Source of the DNA: Tenrec ecaudatus
Taxonomy: Eukaryota > Chordata > Mammalia > Afrosoricida > Tenrecidae
NCBI RefSeq assembly: GCF_050624435.1
Contig: NC_134531.1
Location: 256,074,812 to 256,138,811, forward strand
Direction of reading: 5' to 3'
Length of the DNA: 64,000 nucleotides
Shown: positions 23,428-34,260 of the stretch, in pieces
Position numbering within the stretch: the first letter of the stretch is position 1
Layout: each line of letters starts with the position of its first letter
Position numbers and translations under genes: made by a program
Notes under the pieces: generated by a model
The model's input: only the letters and a program-made list of their open reading frames with translations
Database searches by the model: none
Told to the model about the DNA's origin: nothing

Positions 23428-24440
23428 GTTGTTGTTAGGTGTCCTCCATTTGGTTCCAACTTCTAGAAGCCCTGTGTTCAACAGGACAAGACCCTTTCTT
23501 AGGTTATCCACAAATGGTTGTTTGAGCCACTGTGTCAATCCATCTTATTGACAATCTTCCTCCTTTTTGTTGCCCCTGCACTTTATCGAGCACTGTGTCC
23601 TTCTCCAGGGACAGGTGTTTTCTGGTACGTTGTCTGCAGTACATGAGATGAAGTCTCACCAACCTGACTCTGGGAAGCATTCTGAATGAACTTCATCCAA
23701 GAAGATTTGTTTATTATTTTGGAAATCCGTGATAGTTTTCATATTCTTTAACAGCACCATAAGTCAAATGCATGTCTTCTGATTTGGTCTTCCTTCTTCA
23801 GTGTCCAACTTTAATACAAATATGAAGCAATTGACGAAACCATGCCTTCAGTCGGTGTACCTTAGTCTTCACAGTAACATCCTCGCTCTTAGAACCTTTT
23901 AAAGAAGTTTTGTGTATCAGATATACTGCACAAATAAAATATGTCACTTGGTTTCTTGACTGCTGCGTCCAGGAGCACTGATTGTGGATCCAAGCAAGAG
24001 GAAATCCTTGAAACTTTCAATAATTCCTCCCTTTGATCCATAGCAACCCTCCAGGCCAGAGTTAAACTGCCCCTGTGAGTTTCAGAGACTGTAAACCTTC
24101 CTGGGAAGAGAAAGTCTCATCTTTCTTCCAAAGATTGGTTACTGGTTTCAAACTACTGACTTCACAGTGAGCAGCCCATGGATAACCTGTATATCATTAT
24201 GTTATCTGTTGGTCCAGCTGTGATGACTTTGGTTTTGCTGACAGTGAGCTGTAATCCATACTGAAGACTGCAGCCATTACTCTTCAATAGCAAGTGCTTC
24301 AAGTCCTCCGTCCCAGATTTCAGCAAGCGAGCTTGTGTTGTTAGTCAATCAAAGGTTGTCAGTAAGCTTTCCTCCAATCCTGATGGCTCATTCTTCTTAT
24401 ATAGTTCACCTTTCTGAATTATCTGCTCAGCAACCAGATA
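23428..24440 (-). mobile_element. RTE-clade LINE, about 1 kb, interrupted by AfroSINE
   Basis: On the minus strand this covers the RTE 3' end (antisense terminus 'tgttgttaggtgtcctcc') through the C-terminal part of the reverse transcriptase. The palm region around 24300-24340 ('ttcagcaagcgagcttgtg') is the decayed RT catalytic neighbourhood. An AfroSINE (24035-24190) splits it. The copy is old and carries stops throughout. Confidence 0.7.
24035..24190 (-). repeat. AfroSINE inside an RTE copy
   Basis: Antisense modules are 'gatccatagcaaccctccag', 'agttaaactgcccctgtgag' and 'actgacttcacagtgagcag'. Removing it rejoins the surrounding RTE sequence. Confidence 0.7.
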
Positions 24441-24724
24441 GAGAATTAAAGTAAGAGGACACCATCGAGATGCAGACCTCCCCTGATTTGAAACCACTCG
24501 GCATCTCCCCAGTCAGTTTAAACAACTGCCTCTTGGCTCAGACATTTGAAAACTTGTACATGAGAATCAGGTTCTTTCCAAAATGAGAAAAGCATCCTGA
24601 TACTCCCCTTTCCAATCCCTACATGATGCTTTACTTACTTGCTTCTTTCCTTAGCTAATTTTCCAAAATCAAACAAATGTCTTGGCCGTGAAGTTAATTT
24701 CCACTTATAAAGACCCATGTGCTG

Positions 24725-25090
24725 AAGCTGTGATTAGGTCATCCAGCCAGGTCTGACTCATGGTGACCCTGTGCACAATAGACAAAACACTGGCCCTTCT
24801 TGAGCTCTCCTCATAGTCAGTGTTGTTTGAGTCTACTGTTGTAACTACTGTGTCAATCAGTCACACTGAAATTATTCTTCTTTTTCCATGACCCTCTACT
24901 TTACCCATCATGATATCCTTTTCCAGGGACTGGCTTCCCTTGATTACATGACTCACATACATGTCATAAAGTCTTACCATCCTGTTCCAAGGAGCATTCT
25001 GGTTGTGTGATGAAGGCTGAGCAACAGAAAGAATTGATGTGTTTGAATGATGGTGTTGGAGAATACTATGGAAAATACTGTGAACTTTTA
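24725..25090 (-). mobile_element. RTE LINE 3' end with inverted 5' piece
   Basis: 24725-25003 is the RTE 3' end on the minus strand, reading back to 'ccagaatgctccttggaac'. 25004-25090 is the piece that normally lies just upstream in RTE ('gaattgatgtgtttgaatga', 'ggtgttggagaatactatgg'), but in plus orientation. A 3' end with its upstream sequence inverted is the mark of twin priming during target-primed reverse transcription. Confidence 0.65.
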
Positions 25091-25094
25091 GGAT

Positions 25095-25742
25095 AAGGAC
25101 AACAAAATATCTGCCAGCCAGAAGAGAGAACAATGGGATGACAGTGTTGGGGGAATTGGAGAGGGAGGCAGGGGAAAGGAAGTGGGTGTTAACAAATCCA
25201 GGGACAAAGGAACAAGTGATCCAAAAGCAATGGCAAGGAGGATGTAGGAGGTCTGGAAGGGCTGGATCAAGGACAATGTAACCAGGAGGAATTCTTGAAA
25301 CTCAAAAGAAGGCTGAACATGAGAGTGGACAAGAGGAAAGTACAAAGAAATAAAGGAAAGAACTAGGTGGCAAAGGGCATTTACAGACATCTAAATATAG
25401 GCATATACAGAGGTAAATATATTTATTTATGACAAGGGGGAAATATATCTATGTACATATATTTATAGTTTAGCATTAAGGAAACAGATGGACAGTGGGC
25501 CCCTACTCAAGTACTCCCTCAACACAAGCACACTATGTTCTAGTAATTCGGCAGTCTGAGATGCTCACCTTCCTGGCACGATGGCTGAAGATAACAGGTG
25601 CACAAGCAAAGGTGGTGAAGAAAGCAAATGTTCTGAGAATGAAGAGGGAAACAAATGTACAAAAGTGCTTGAGACAATGGATGGATATATGGATTGCGAT
25701 AAGAGTTGTAGGAGCCCCCCCAAAAAATGATTAAAAAAGAAA
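25095..25742 (+). mobile_element. L1 3' UTR fragment with internal deletion
   Basis: Homologous to the 3' UTR of the full-length L1, in plus orientation. It begins near 'agagagaacaatgggatgac', passes 'gtgttaacaaatccagggac', and ends 'ggattgcgataagagttgta' plus an A-rich tail. Around 25625-25640 it jumps from the mid-3' UTR copy of the 247-bp repeat to the terminal block, so roughly 1 kb of the 3' UTR is missing. Confidence 0.75.
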
Positions 25743-25744
25743 GC

Positions 25745-27230
25745 ACAAATTCATAAAGGCTTGTTAACTCTCTCTGTATCAAAATAACTATTCTAAATCT
25801 AGAAATGTACACTATTAAAATAATTACAAGAATATGAAAAATTAATTAAAATAATAAGTGTGCCATTAAAAAAACTTTTAAGAGAGTGAGTGGATAATTC
25901 TGATGTCCAATGTATATTTTCCCAAAATGTATGTTACCTTATAATTCATTTGATTGTTAAGTCGGAAACTACAAAAGTCTGAACTATTTCACATCATTAT
26001 TATATATATAATTAATGTGTCCATATAGATATATATGAGTTATAGAGTTGTAGACAGGGTTATGGAAGTAGATTGAGACACAAGTAGATTATTGAAGGAT
26101 ACTTGTAAAAACTCCTAGCGTCTGGATTAGAGATTGCAATGTATTAAATCATAGACACTCCTACAAGGAGAGTAGCATAGTAGCATTTGTTTCCTCAATC
26201 CTACTACTTCACAGGCGATATGGTACATATGGTTACATTTCCTGTATGGTGAAATGGTTCGGTAGGAAAGGGGTCAAATGTGTGAATTACTGTGGTTGTA
26301 TATAAGGTGGATAGCTGTCCTTCTTTCCTCTGAAGAGAGGAGGATTTGCTAGTCTTTCAACATAAACACATGGGATTCCTCTTTGAAATTAAATAAATCT
26401 CACTAGGGAAGAGATAAGGTAGTATCTTCAATCTATAACCAAGAGTTTAATCCCTTTTCTAAGGTAAAGAAAAAAAGAATAATTCCAAATCCCTTTGGCA
26501 TCTCCTAGCTAATCAGTCACTTTTTGTTTTAACCCAGGCCCTGTCCTAGAATGTAGGCATTTAGTTATTGGAGAGATAAGAGAAGGTTTATTATCCTTTG
26601 GATGGGATAATAAAGAGATAAATTGCTGTAAAATCAAAGAAAATATATCTTGGAGGCATAGAATCAAACATCGTCTAAACCTAGAATAATTAATTTCGGT
26701 GCTAAGGAAAACAGGACATTGCCAGACCAGTGAAAAAAACGGAGAACATTAGAACATTTATCTTTCCACATTAAGTACATTTTATGTCTGCTGTAATAGC
26801 CCTATTTGTATTGATCTGTGTATTCATGAACATGTAAAAGATATAAAATGTCTCTAGTCAACATAAACTCTCACGACTTTCAAGGATTTGCCTGTGAAAA
26901 TATTTGGGTTCGGAAAGGCTGAGATGGATCATTTATAACAAAGTTCTATTCCGTCCAGATTGATTAAATCAATCCTGATGGAGTGGTGTCAGGTGAATTC
27001 CTGAATAACTATAGTCTTCTGTGACAGATTACCTCTTTTTTTTTTTTTGATTACCTCTTAAATTACTTTTTTGTTTTCCATCCAGGAGGAAAGAAATAAC
27101 AGCCGCCACAATGTATTATCCTAGTGATTAGCAGCTGAGTACAGAGTCCTACACCACTGGGGTATTTTTCTTCTGGTTAATGGCTATGAATGAATAATTA
27201 TCATTTAAAAATTACTAGCCATCAACATTC
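25745..27230. other. Unassigned DNA
   Basis: No supported gene or RNA. An AT microsatellite lies near 26000-26040. The part 26050-26400 could be an unrecognised LTR, but no ends or duplications were found. Confidence 0.45.
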
Positions 27231-27234
27231 TTAT

Positions 27235-27420
27235 GTTGCCCTTGTGGAGCTTGAATTAGGCATTAGGCTATTAACTCCTAAGTTCGTGGTTCAAAAAACC
27301 CACCAGTGCTCCACAGAAGAAAGACCAGGCTTTGGCTGTCATAAGGAAACCTGACAAAAGGTCACTATTGAGGTGGACTTTACTGGATGGGAGGGGTTTC
27401 CTCTGGTTGGCTTTTAGATG
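27235..27420 (+). repeat. AfroSINE, full-length order
   Basis: Modules in order: 'tgcccttgtggagcttgaat', 'gttcgtggttcaaaaaaccc', 'accagtgctccacagaagaa' and the decayed 3' end 'ggactttactggatgggagg'. Confidence 0.6.
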
Positions 27421-27483
27421 GGACTTTTATACTGTATTAAATTCTGTTAACTGATAAACTGTGAACAAGTGGGTTTTAGATTG

Positions 27484-27955
27484 TGTGTTATTCTGGGTTG
27501 ATTGGAGAAACAAATCCAGGATGGATATGGATATATATATATATATCAACGAGTATATATATATATTAAGAAAACATCCCAGCCCAGTCCATATCAAGTC
27601 CATAAGTCTGATATTAGCTGATATATTTGATACAATGACACCTAATGCATGAAGATCACAGGCCAATAAGTGGAAAGTCTTGTGGATCCAGTGGTGGTGA
27701 AAGCAGCTTAGAGCTGGTGTGGGTCTCCACATGGCTCCTGAAGCTCCAGGGCTCTGCCTCCATCAGCACAGCTCCATGTGGCTTGTCAACAGGAATGTCG
27801 CACAGAGAGTGAGTGTGTGTCTGGTCTCCAATGAGCTATTTGTCTCCATAGTGCCTCCAAATAAGGTTATCAAGCTGTGACCCGATCGACTGGCTAAACT
27901 CCACCCTTTCACTCTTAAAAGTCTCAAGTTGACAGCAGGTTATGTAACTACCACA
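27484..27955 (-). mobile_element. Solo LTR, ERVL-type (MLT2-like), subtype 2
   Basis: A 472-bp LTR with TG..CA ends. It is flanked by 'gattg' (27479-27483) and 'gactg' (27956-27960), a 5-bp duplication that now differs at one base. On the minus strand it begins TGTGGTAGTTACATAAC and includes a 'gtcaacttgag' block like MLT2 starts. It matches 48183-48689 over its length, sharing 'aagaaaacatcccagcccag' and 'gtcttgtggatccagtgg'. Confidence 0.75.
27530..27567. repeat. (TA)n simple repeat inside LTR
   Basis: Two runs of TA dinucleotides are separated by 'caacgag'. Confidence 0.85.
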
Positions 27956-28734
27956 GACTGGGTTCTGTAAGCAAACCAATCATGCTTCTATGTGTATATG
28001 TACATAGAAATTCATATCCAGAAAGCGATTCACACATTTGTAGAAGCAATCAAATCGAAATCCCAGCAAGTCCTGAGCCCATAAGTCAAGATATTAGGCC
28101 AGAGGCTTCTACTTAGACTGGGGGACACAGAAGTTGAGAGGTCAGATCATAGAGATCATGGATCACTAATCAGTCCCAGCATCAGTTGGCAATATGGAAG
28201 GCCATTAGCTCAAGTTCAAAGAACCAGAGGTTAATAAGACAGATGCAAGATCCAGACTCAGGTAAAAGCAAGCATGTTTTTCTTCTCCGTAGCATCAATG
28301 TATATTGAAGGCATCCTTTTAACTGACTGCATCAGGGTTGTGAACTGGATAGATGTGTTGCATCTCACCCTAATCTTCTTACAAATGATTGGTTATGATT
28401 ACATTCTGACAGGTGAGGTAATGGGGAATTACTAGGTATAAACACCCAAACCATTGAGAAGCCTGGTCAATTAAAATTACTCAAAACCTAACTATTAAAT
28501 ACAATATATGGTACAGAACTTTTTCATTCAACAGGGGAAGACAAAACACATATGAGTACATGCTCAATATGCAATGCTTACCAAGTGACAAAGTAAATGA
28601 GAGAGAAATAGAAACATTGTCCCGGGGTGAGGGCATATTTTATTTTAAGATGATCATCACCAGCATTCCTGATATCCATGTCTTCTCAATTCCAAAGATA
28701 ATCACCAAATTCTATGCTCACCAAAAGAAGTCAC

Positions 28735-28925
28735 ACTTTGATGGCACAATGGCTAACATGCTCAGCTGCTAACCAGAAGGTCACTGGTTCAACTCAAGCA
28801 GATCCTCCTTGGAAGAAAGGTACGCACGTCTGCTTCTATAGAATCTCACTCACTGCTGTTGTGTTAATTCTCACCCAGGCAGTCCAGTGAGGGCCAAAGG
28901 AATCCTGACAAGTTGGAGCTGAATC
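28735..28925 (+). repeat. AfroSINE, diverged
   Basis: The head 'gatggcacaatggctaacat', the B-box region 'ggtcactggttcaactcaag' and 'gatcctccttggaagaaagg' are clear. The 3' half is decayed, with 'gttaattctcacccaggcag'. Confidence 0.6.
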
Positions 28926-28929
28926 TAAG

Positions 28930-30205
28930 ACATAAAATCTTACTGATCATAATAGCCATGTAATGGTATGAATACCCTTAAGCAATTTGCCTTTACCTAC
29001 AAAATAACTTATGAAATAATATATCTTCATTTGCAACAATCTTTCATCTTAAATTCTCCTGTCAAATTCTTGTTCTTATATAATATCTGTAGTAAGGACC
29101 GCTGGTGCCTGACCCAGATCCATTTTATCAATGTGTATGCTCATGTTTCAACAAGAGTGTGTGCTATTAGCTGGCAGATGCAAGTATTCCCTGGGAATTA
29201 CCAAGAAAAATTGCATCAAGGCCAGATAATGTTAATGTGAACGCCGAGTCCAACATCCAAATCTATCACCATGGAGATAGCCAAAACCACACAGTTTATA
29301 ACACCAATTTCTTGCTCAGTTCCTTCCTCTTTCACTTCTTTTATTCCAATATAGGCACCTTTGTAGTAGTTTTTACTCAATAAACACGTGTACTCAATTC
29401 CCTCCCTCAGACACTGATTCTAGAAAATTGTTCTAGGTCAATATATTTAAGTATTAAATGTATCTCCATAAAGTAGTATTAAATACATTCCCTACCTCAC
29501 CTGAAATGGCCATGGTGATTTTAGACATTGGGGCTTTTGTTCTAACAATATGAGACATCAGAGTCAGCTCAATTAAGAGTATAGACGGCACTCTCTGAAG
29601 AACATCAGAGGAAACGGGCTTTCCATTGCCTTGTAGCAGGATCTTACATGTCAGTTATCTTGAAAATGGTATTTAATGAACCGTTTTCTGTGGGGTTAGT
29701 TTTGCATTAAAATATATGATAACTGAAGAAAAATATACCTGCAAAAAAGAATATGTGCTGCAAACATGAAATGTGGAAGTGGTTATTTCACATAATGCAT
29801 TTACTAATTTCCTCTGCCAAATAAAACAAAGAATTAAATTATTAAATGGCACTCAAGATATTGTCCAATGTGTTATGAGTTACTTTTCTTTTTGCCTTGT
29901 TTTGTTGCTTTTCTTCAAATAAACTAAAAAAGAACAAAATGAAACCATGTATTATTCACACTAGATATGATCCTATTTTCCCGAAAAGTACTTCCCTTGA
30001 ATTTTTTCTTCAATTCTTTAGCTTGATATGTGGTGAGCATCCCTTTTTCATTGTCAGTCTCCAACTCTGCACATTTCATTAAAATACTCTAGTCTTCTCA
30101 AACTTCTCTTTCAACTTTCCTCTTAATCTTTTACTGCATTTTCTTTTTACCATCTGTATGTTCAAGAGCAAAATTTAAAGTCTCATAAGACATCCAGTGT
30201 GTATT
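28930..30205. other. Unassigned DNA
   Basis: No supported gene. The 90-codon plus frame at 28968-29240 has no known domain. A 'caataaacacgtgtactcaa' string near 29380 contains a polyadenylation signal and could belong to an unrecognised retroelement. Confidence 0.4.
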
Positions 30206-30208
30206 TCT

Positions 30209-30317
30209 GTGCTCCCTGCAGCATCATATACACTAAAAGGGAAACACCAGAGAGAAGGTTAGCATGACCCCTGCTGAGAAGGCTGACACGCAAATTCCCA
30301 AAACATTCCATATTTTT
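30209..30317 (+). pseudogene. RNU6 pseudogene: U6 snRNA pseudogene
   Basis: The copy follows U6 from its first base to the terminal T run: 'gtgctccctgcagcatcata' (U6 GTGCTCGCTTCGGCAGCACATA), 'agagaaggttagcatgaccc' and 'tgacacgcaaattccc', ending 'ttccatattttt'. About one base in five or six differs, including in the region that holds the ACAGAGA box, here 'ccagagaga'. An A-rich run follows about 12 bp after the end. It is a dead retrocopy. I see no polymerase III snRNA promoter upstream. Confidence 0.9.
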
Positions 30318-30319
30318 AC

Positions 30320-30908
30320 TCAAAGCCTGAAAAAAAAACAATCAATAGTGCTCAGACTGGTTGCTTCAAACTGCTCACAGTTAAGGAAGCTCTGCCGAGT
30401 GGTTTCGTGGCCACTGGTGACGATGGTTTGATATTGATGAGATCATATGCATGCGAGGCAACGTCAGCTATGAGGCTTGAAGACGATCTCTAACATCTGA
30501 TTATATTTGGCTTACTATTTAAATTTTCTTGGACCACGTGTGATCAGACTATTAAAATAAAATAGATATTTTTTTTAATTATGCATTTTTCTGATCATTT
30601 CTTCAGTCACCCCAGCAATATTTCTCATTTCTATAACTCTGGTTGAGTTTTTCATAATTAGAATAAACTGTGAAAGAAGAAATGTAAGATATTGAATTTT
30701 GTGAAACCTGAATAAACTAATAAGTTTAGAAATATGCCCATTTTGGGTATATAATATTAGGATAAAATGCGACAACTAATGGAGATTTCTATTTGCATTT
30801 TTAACAATTCTGAAACTTCAAGGTTTATTAAAATGATGGCAGAAAGATTTAGTTGATATTTTTCATTTGCAAAGATGAAAAAATATTGATCCTTCAGTAG
30901 TCTTGAAT
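30320..30908. other. Unassigned DNA
   Basis: No supported gene. A short SINE-like trace lies near 30355-30410. Confidence 0.45.
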
Positions 30909-30914
30909 GACATA

Positions 30915-31440
30915 TGTGTTAGGGTTCTCTAGAGGGACAAAACCAGATTACTAGTAATTATATATATATATATATCACAAGAAAAGAACCATTAAATTAT
31001 ATACAGATAGATATATAATATAAGAAATGAACAGTTAAATTATAAATTATAAAGTGGTTAGAGACTAGCAGTCCTTTAAGTCTGAGGCCACAGTTCCTCC
31101 TCTGTAGAGAGAGCTGGGCTATATACACCCAGGCAGCAAACAGCAGGGCAGGTCACCAACTGTCACCAACTGTCAGCCTCCAGCTCCAGAGATGTACATT
31201 CCAATCATGTGGCTTAAAGGGGCCTCAACTTACAGCGACACAGTCCACAGGCTATGAATGCCACAGGTAGTGTACCCTTTGAATTGAGGTACAGAACAAG
31301 CAAGGCAGCCACAACCTGGTCCAATGATGATTAAAGGGTGAGAGACAAGAAAGGTGAGGTTCACTGAGCCATTTATCTCTCTGCCCTTCAATTGATCCCA
31401 CTTGTGTTTATCGGCCAGGCTGGCACAATAAACTATCAAA
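30915..31440 (-). mobile_element. Solo LTR, ERVL-type (MLT2-like), subtype 1
   Basis: A 526-bp LTR matching the copies at 16094 and 58657. It is flanked by the 5-bp duplication 'acata' (30910-30914 and 31441-31445). The same 'gtgttagggttctctagag' start and 'gtttatcggccaggctggca' end region are seen on the plus strand. No internal viral sequence is present. Confidence 0.75.
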
Positions 31441-31445
31441 ACATA

Positions 31446-32826
31446 TTTATAATAATATAATATTAAGCAATGATATGCCATAATAAAAATGAAAACACTG
31501 TGTCCCATAGATAATAGAGATGCTTAATTATTTAAAATAACAATATAGGCAAGATGGTTTTCACCTAAAGGCATATAAATTTTCTATTTGTTTTATTATA
31601 AAAACAATTCATACAATTATTGAAATTCAGCCATCATTTTTTCTGTAAAAAAATCCACAATGAAATAAAAATTGACAAGTAATCATATTGATAAATCATC
31701 AGCCAAAAGAAAGAAGTATAAAACACCAGACAAAAATGTGATCTTTAACTGTTTCCAATCCGGCAGGCACATCTCCTCTAGGAAAGTGCTGTGTAACAGC
31801 TCGGTCGTGTGATGTTGTGAAAGTCTATTGGTCTGGAAGGTGCTAAGTGAGCACGTGGATTTCATAGAAAGCATAAAGAACCTCTTAATAAACACCCGAG
31901 TTGCATCTAGAACCAATGAATAGAACATATGATTTATAATGTGTTTGAGTGTCCTCAATACACAGTATTTTCATATTATTTGCTTTTATCCACATTTTTC
32001 TTGTGTACTTATATAAAAATGGGTTAGCAAAAAGAGAACAGTAAAATATATAAAAACAGTTAAGATATGTCTGCTGTTTCCTTCTGATAAAATTCACTCA
32101 TTTAACACATTTATTACATAATGTATTATATGATTGGTATTATCTATGCCTTTCATTAAAGAGGGTATAAACTTTACCCAGTGGCAAAATCTGTTTCTTG
32201 CATTAATGAAACTGTGTTCTTGAAATAAAACATCAATACAGGTTGTGAGAGTATAATGAAAGAAAATTACAGGATGTTATAAGAAATTGTCATATTGAAG
32301 TGTGTCCAATTATTTTTATTATAGTTTGATAGATTATCTTTAAATTAACATTAAGCTGTGACTTTAAATTTACATGGAGTAATAAAGAATCAAACTGGAA
32401 AACTAAGCACAGCAGTGAAATACAAAAAAAAAGTATAGCAAGCCATATTCTTGTCTTGGAATGAACAGAAGGATCTGGGCGGAAACACATTTAGCACATT
32501 GAGCTTTACTTTCTTTAAATTGTAAAATGGAAACACATAGCTTTTCTTGAAATCCATATGAGAATTGTTGGTTGCCAAAAAGATAATGTGTCTGTAAGTT
32601 CTCCATATACTTTAAGGCATTATACAGGTATGTTGTTATTATTAAAAATATTTGAAAGTGTAGTTTTAATTTTTTAAAACATGCAAGGTGCACATTATAC
32701 TCTCCTTGATTTTATTCATGAGATAATTTACCATTTATTTTCAAATACTTTAGGTTTTTCCAAATTGCAAAAAAAATAATCCACAATATTATTTGCCAGG
32801 TGTATATTTTATTATGATAAATAAGT
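31446..32826. other. AT-rich DNA, nothing recognised
   Basis: No supported gene or repeat. The overlapping minus-strand frames of 60-96 codons here lack known domains. Confidence 0.5.
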
Positions 32827-32839
32827 TATTTTTATTTTT
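32827..32839. repeat. Target-site duplication of the L1 (3' side)
   Basis: TATTTTTATTTTT, identical to 41683-41695 beyond the L1 5' end. Confidence 0.6.
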
Positions 32840-32895
32840 ATTTTTTTTATTTTTTTTTTTAGAAGTCCCCGTGATTAATCTTTTTTTTTTTTTTT
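32840..32895 (-). other. L1 tail: two poly(A) tracts around a 20-bp insert
   Basis: Read on the minus strand: 15 A (32895-32881), 20 bp of mixed sequence (32880-32861), then a second, less pure A tract of about 20 bases. Mixed sequence between two poly(A) runs is the usual trace of 3' transduction. Confidence 0.6.
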
Positions 32896-33219
32896 AACAA
32901 TTTATTAGGGGCTCATACAACTCTTATCACAGTCCATGCATATACATACATCAATTGTATAAAGCACATCTGTACATTCTTTGCCCTAATCATTTTCTCT
33001 TGTTTTCTCTTGTTTTCTTTTTTTTTTCTTTTTTTATTTTTTACATTTTTTTTTCTTCTTTTACATTTTATTAGGGACTCCAACAACTCTTACCACAATC
33101 CATACATATACATACAGCAATTGTACAAAGCACACCCATACACTCCCTGTCCCAATCACTCTCAAGGCATTTGCTCTTCACCTAAGCCCCTTGCATCAGG
33201 TCCTCCTTTTTTTTTTTTT

Positions 33220-33249
33220 CCCCCCCCTCCCTCCCTTTTCCCCCCTCCC
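33220..33249 (-). other. G-rich tract, possible G-quadruplex
   Basis: On the minus strand there are five runs of three or more G (8, 3, 3, 6 and 3) with one- to four-base loops, close to the poly(A) end of the L1. A G-rich polypurine tract at this position is a known feature of mammalian L1 3' UTRs. Confidence 0.65.
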
Positions 33250-33709
33250 TCATATGCCCTTGGTAATTTATACCTCGTTATTTTGTCATATCTTGCCCTA
33301 TTCGGGGTCTCCCTTCCCCCCTTCTCTGCTGTCCCTCTCCCAGGGAAGAGGTCACATGTGGCTCCTTGTAATCAGTTCCCCCTTTCCAACCCACTCACCC
33401 TCCACTCTCCCAGCATCGTCCCTCACGCCCTTGGTCCTGGAGGTATCATCCACCCTGGATTCCCTGTATCTCCAACCCTCCTATGTACCAGTGTACAGCC
33501 TCTGTCCTATCCAACCCTGCAAGGTAGAATTCGGATCATGGTAGTTGGGGGGAGGAAGCATCCAGGATCTGGGGGAAAGCTGTGTTCTTCATCGATACTA
33601 CCTCACACCCTAATTAACCCATCTCCTCTCCTAAGCCCCTCTGTGAGGGGATCTCCATTGGCTGACACTTGGGCCTTGGGTCTCCACTCTGCACTTCCCC
33701 CTTCATTTA

Positions 33710-33780
33710 ATATAATATATATATACACATACATATATACATATACACATAAATACACATAAATACACACACTTATATCT
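33710..33780. repeat. TA/CACATA simple repeat in the L1 3' UTR
   Basis: A run of tata, cata and caca units follows 'ttaatataatatatatata' on the plus strand. Confidence 0.85.
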
Positions 33781-33795
33781 TTTTTTTTTTTTTGC

Positions 33796-34260
33796 ATGAT
33801 GCCTTATATCTGGTCCCTTGGGCACCTCGTGATCGCACTGGCCGGTGTGCTTCTTCCATGTGGGCTTATTTGTTTCTGAGCGAGATGGCCGCTTGTTCAC
33901 CTTCAAGCCTTTAAGACCCCAGACACTATCTCTTTTGATAGCCGGGCACCATCAGCTTTCTTCACCACATTCGCTTATGCACCCATTTGTCTTCAGCGAT
34001 CCTATCATGGAGGTGTGCAGTCAATGATATGATTTTTTGTTCTTTGATGCCTGGTAACTGATCCCTTTGGGACCACTCGATCACACAGGCTGGTGTGTTC
34101 TTCCATGTGGACTTTGTTGCTTCTGAGCTAGATGGCCGCTTGTTTATCTTCAAGCCTTTAAGACCCCAGTCACTATCTCTTTTGATAGCCGGGCACCATC
34201 AGCTTTCTTCACCACATTTACTTGTTCACCCATGTTGGCTCCAGCTGTTGTGTCGGGAGA
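33796..34260 (-). repeat. 247-bp tandem duplication in the L1 3' UTR
   Basis: The block 'cttcaagcctttaagacccc' starts at 33901 and again at 34148. 'tttcttcaccacatt' at 33957 recurs at 34204. Both give a period of 247 bp. The two units are about 85-90 per cent alike by eye. Confidence 0.85.

Larger units (their letters stand above)
27470..28483 (-). mobile_element. ERVL-type LTR (MLT2-like, subtype 3), interrupted by another LTR
   Basis: The outer LTR has its first 14 bp at 27470-27483 and the rest from 27956 to about 28483. The sequence resembles the copies at 49657 and 61492 ('gttcaaagaaccagaggtta', 'aactgactgcatcagggttg', 'aatggggaattactagg'). A second LTR occupies 27484-27955. No internal viral sequence is present. 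Confidence 0.6.

Noticed and set aside
26040-26400. Possible LTR
   Set aside because: No terminal TG..CA with flanking duplication and no second copy in the window.
28968-29400. Possible retrogene with polyadenylation signal
   Set aside because: The frame has no similarity to known proteins that I can see, and no poly(A) tail or duplication was found.
33010-33762. A 250-codon plus-strand frame
   Set aside because: It lies antisense within the L1 3' UTR and its Pro/Ser/Phe-rich translation comes from C/T-rich tracts and simple repeats. It has no domain.
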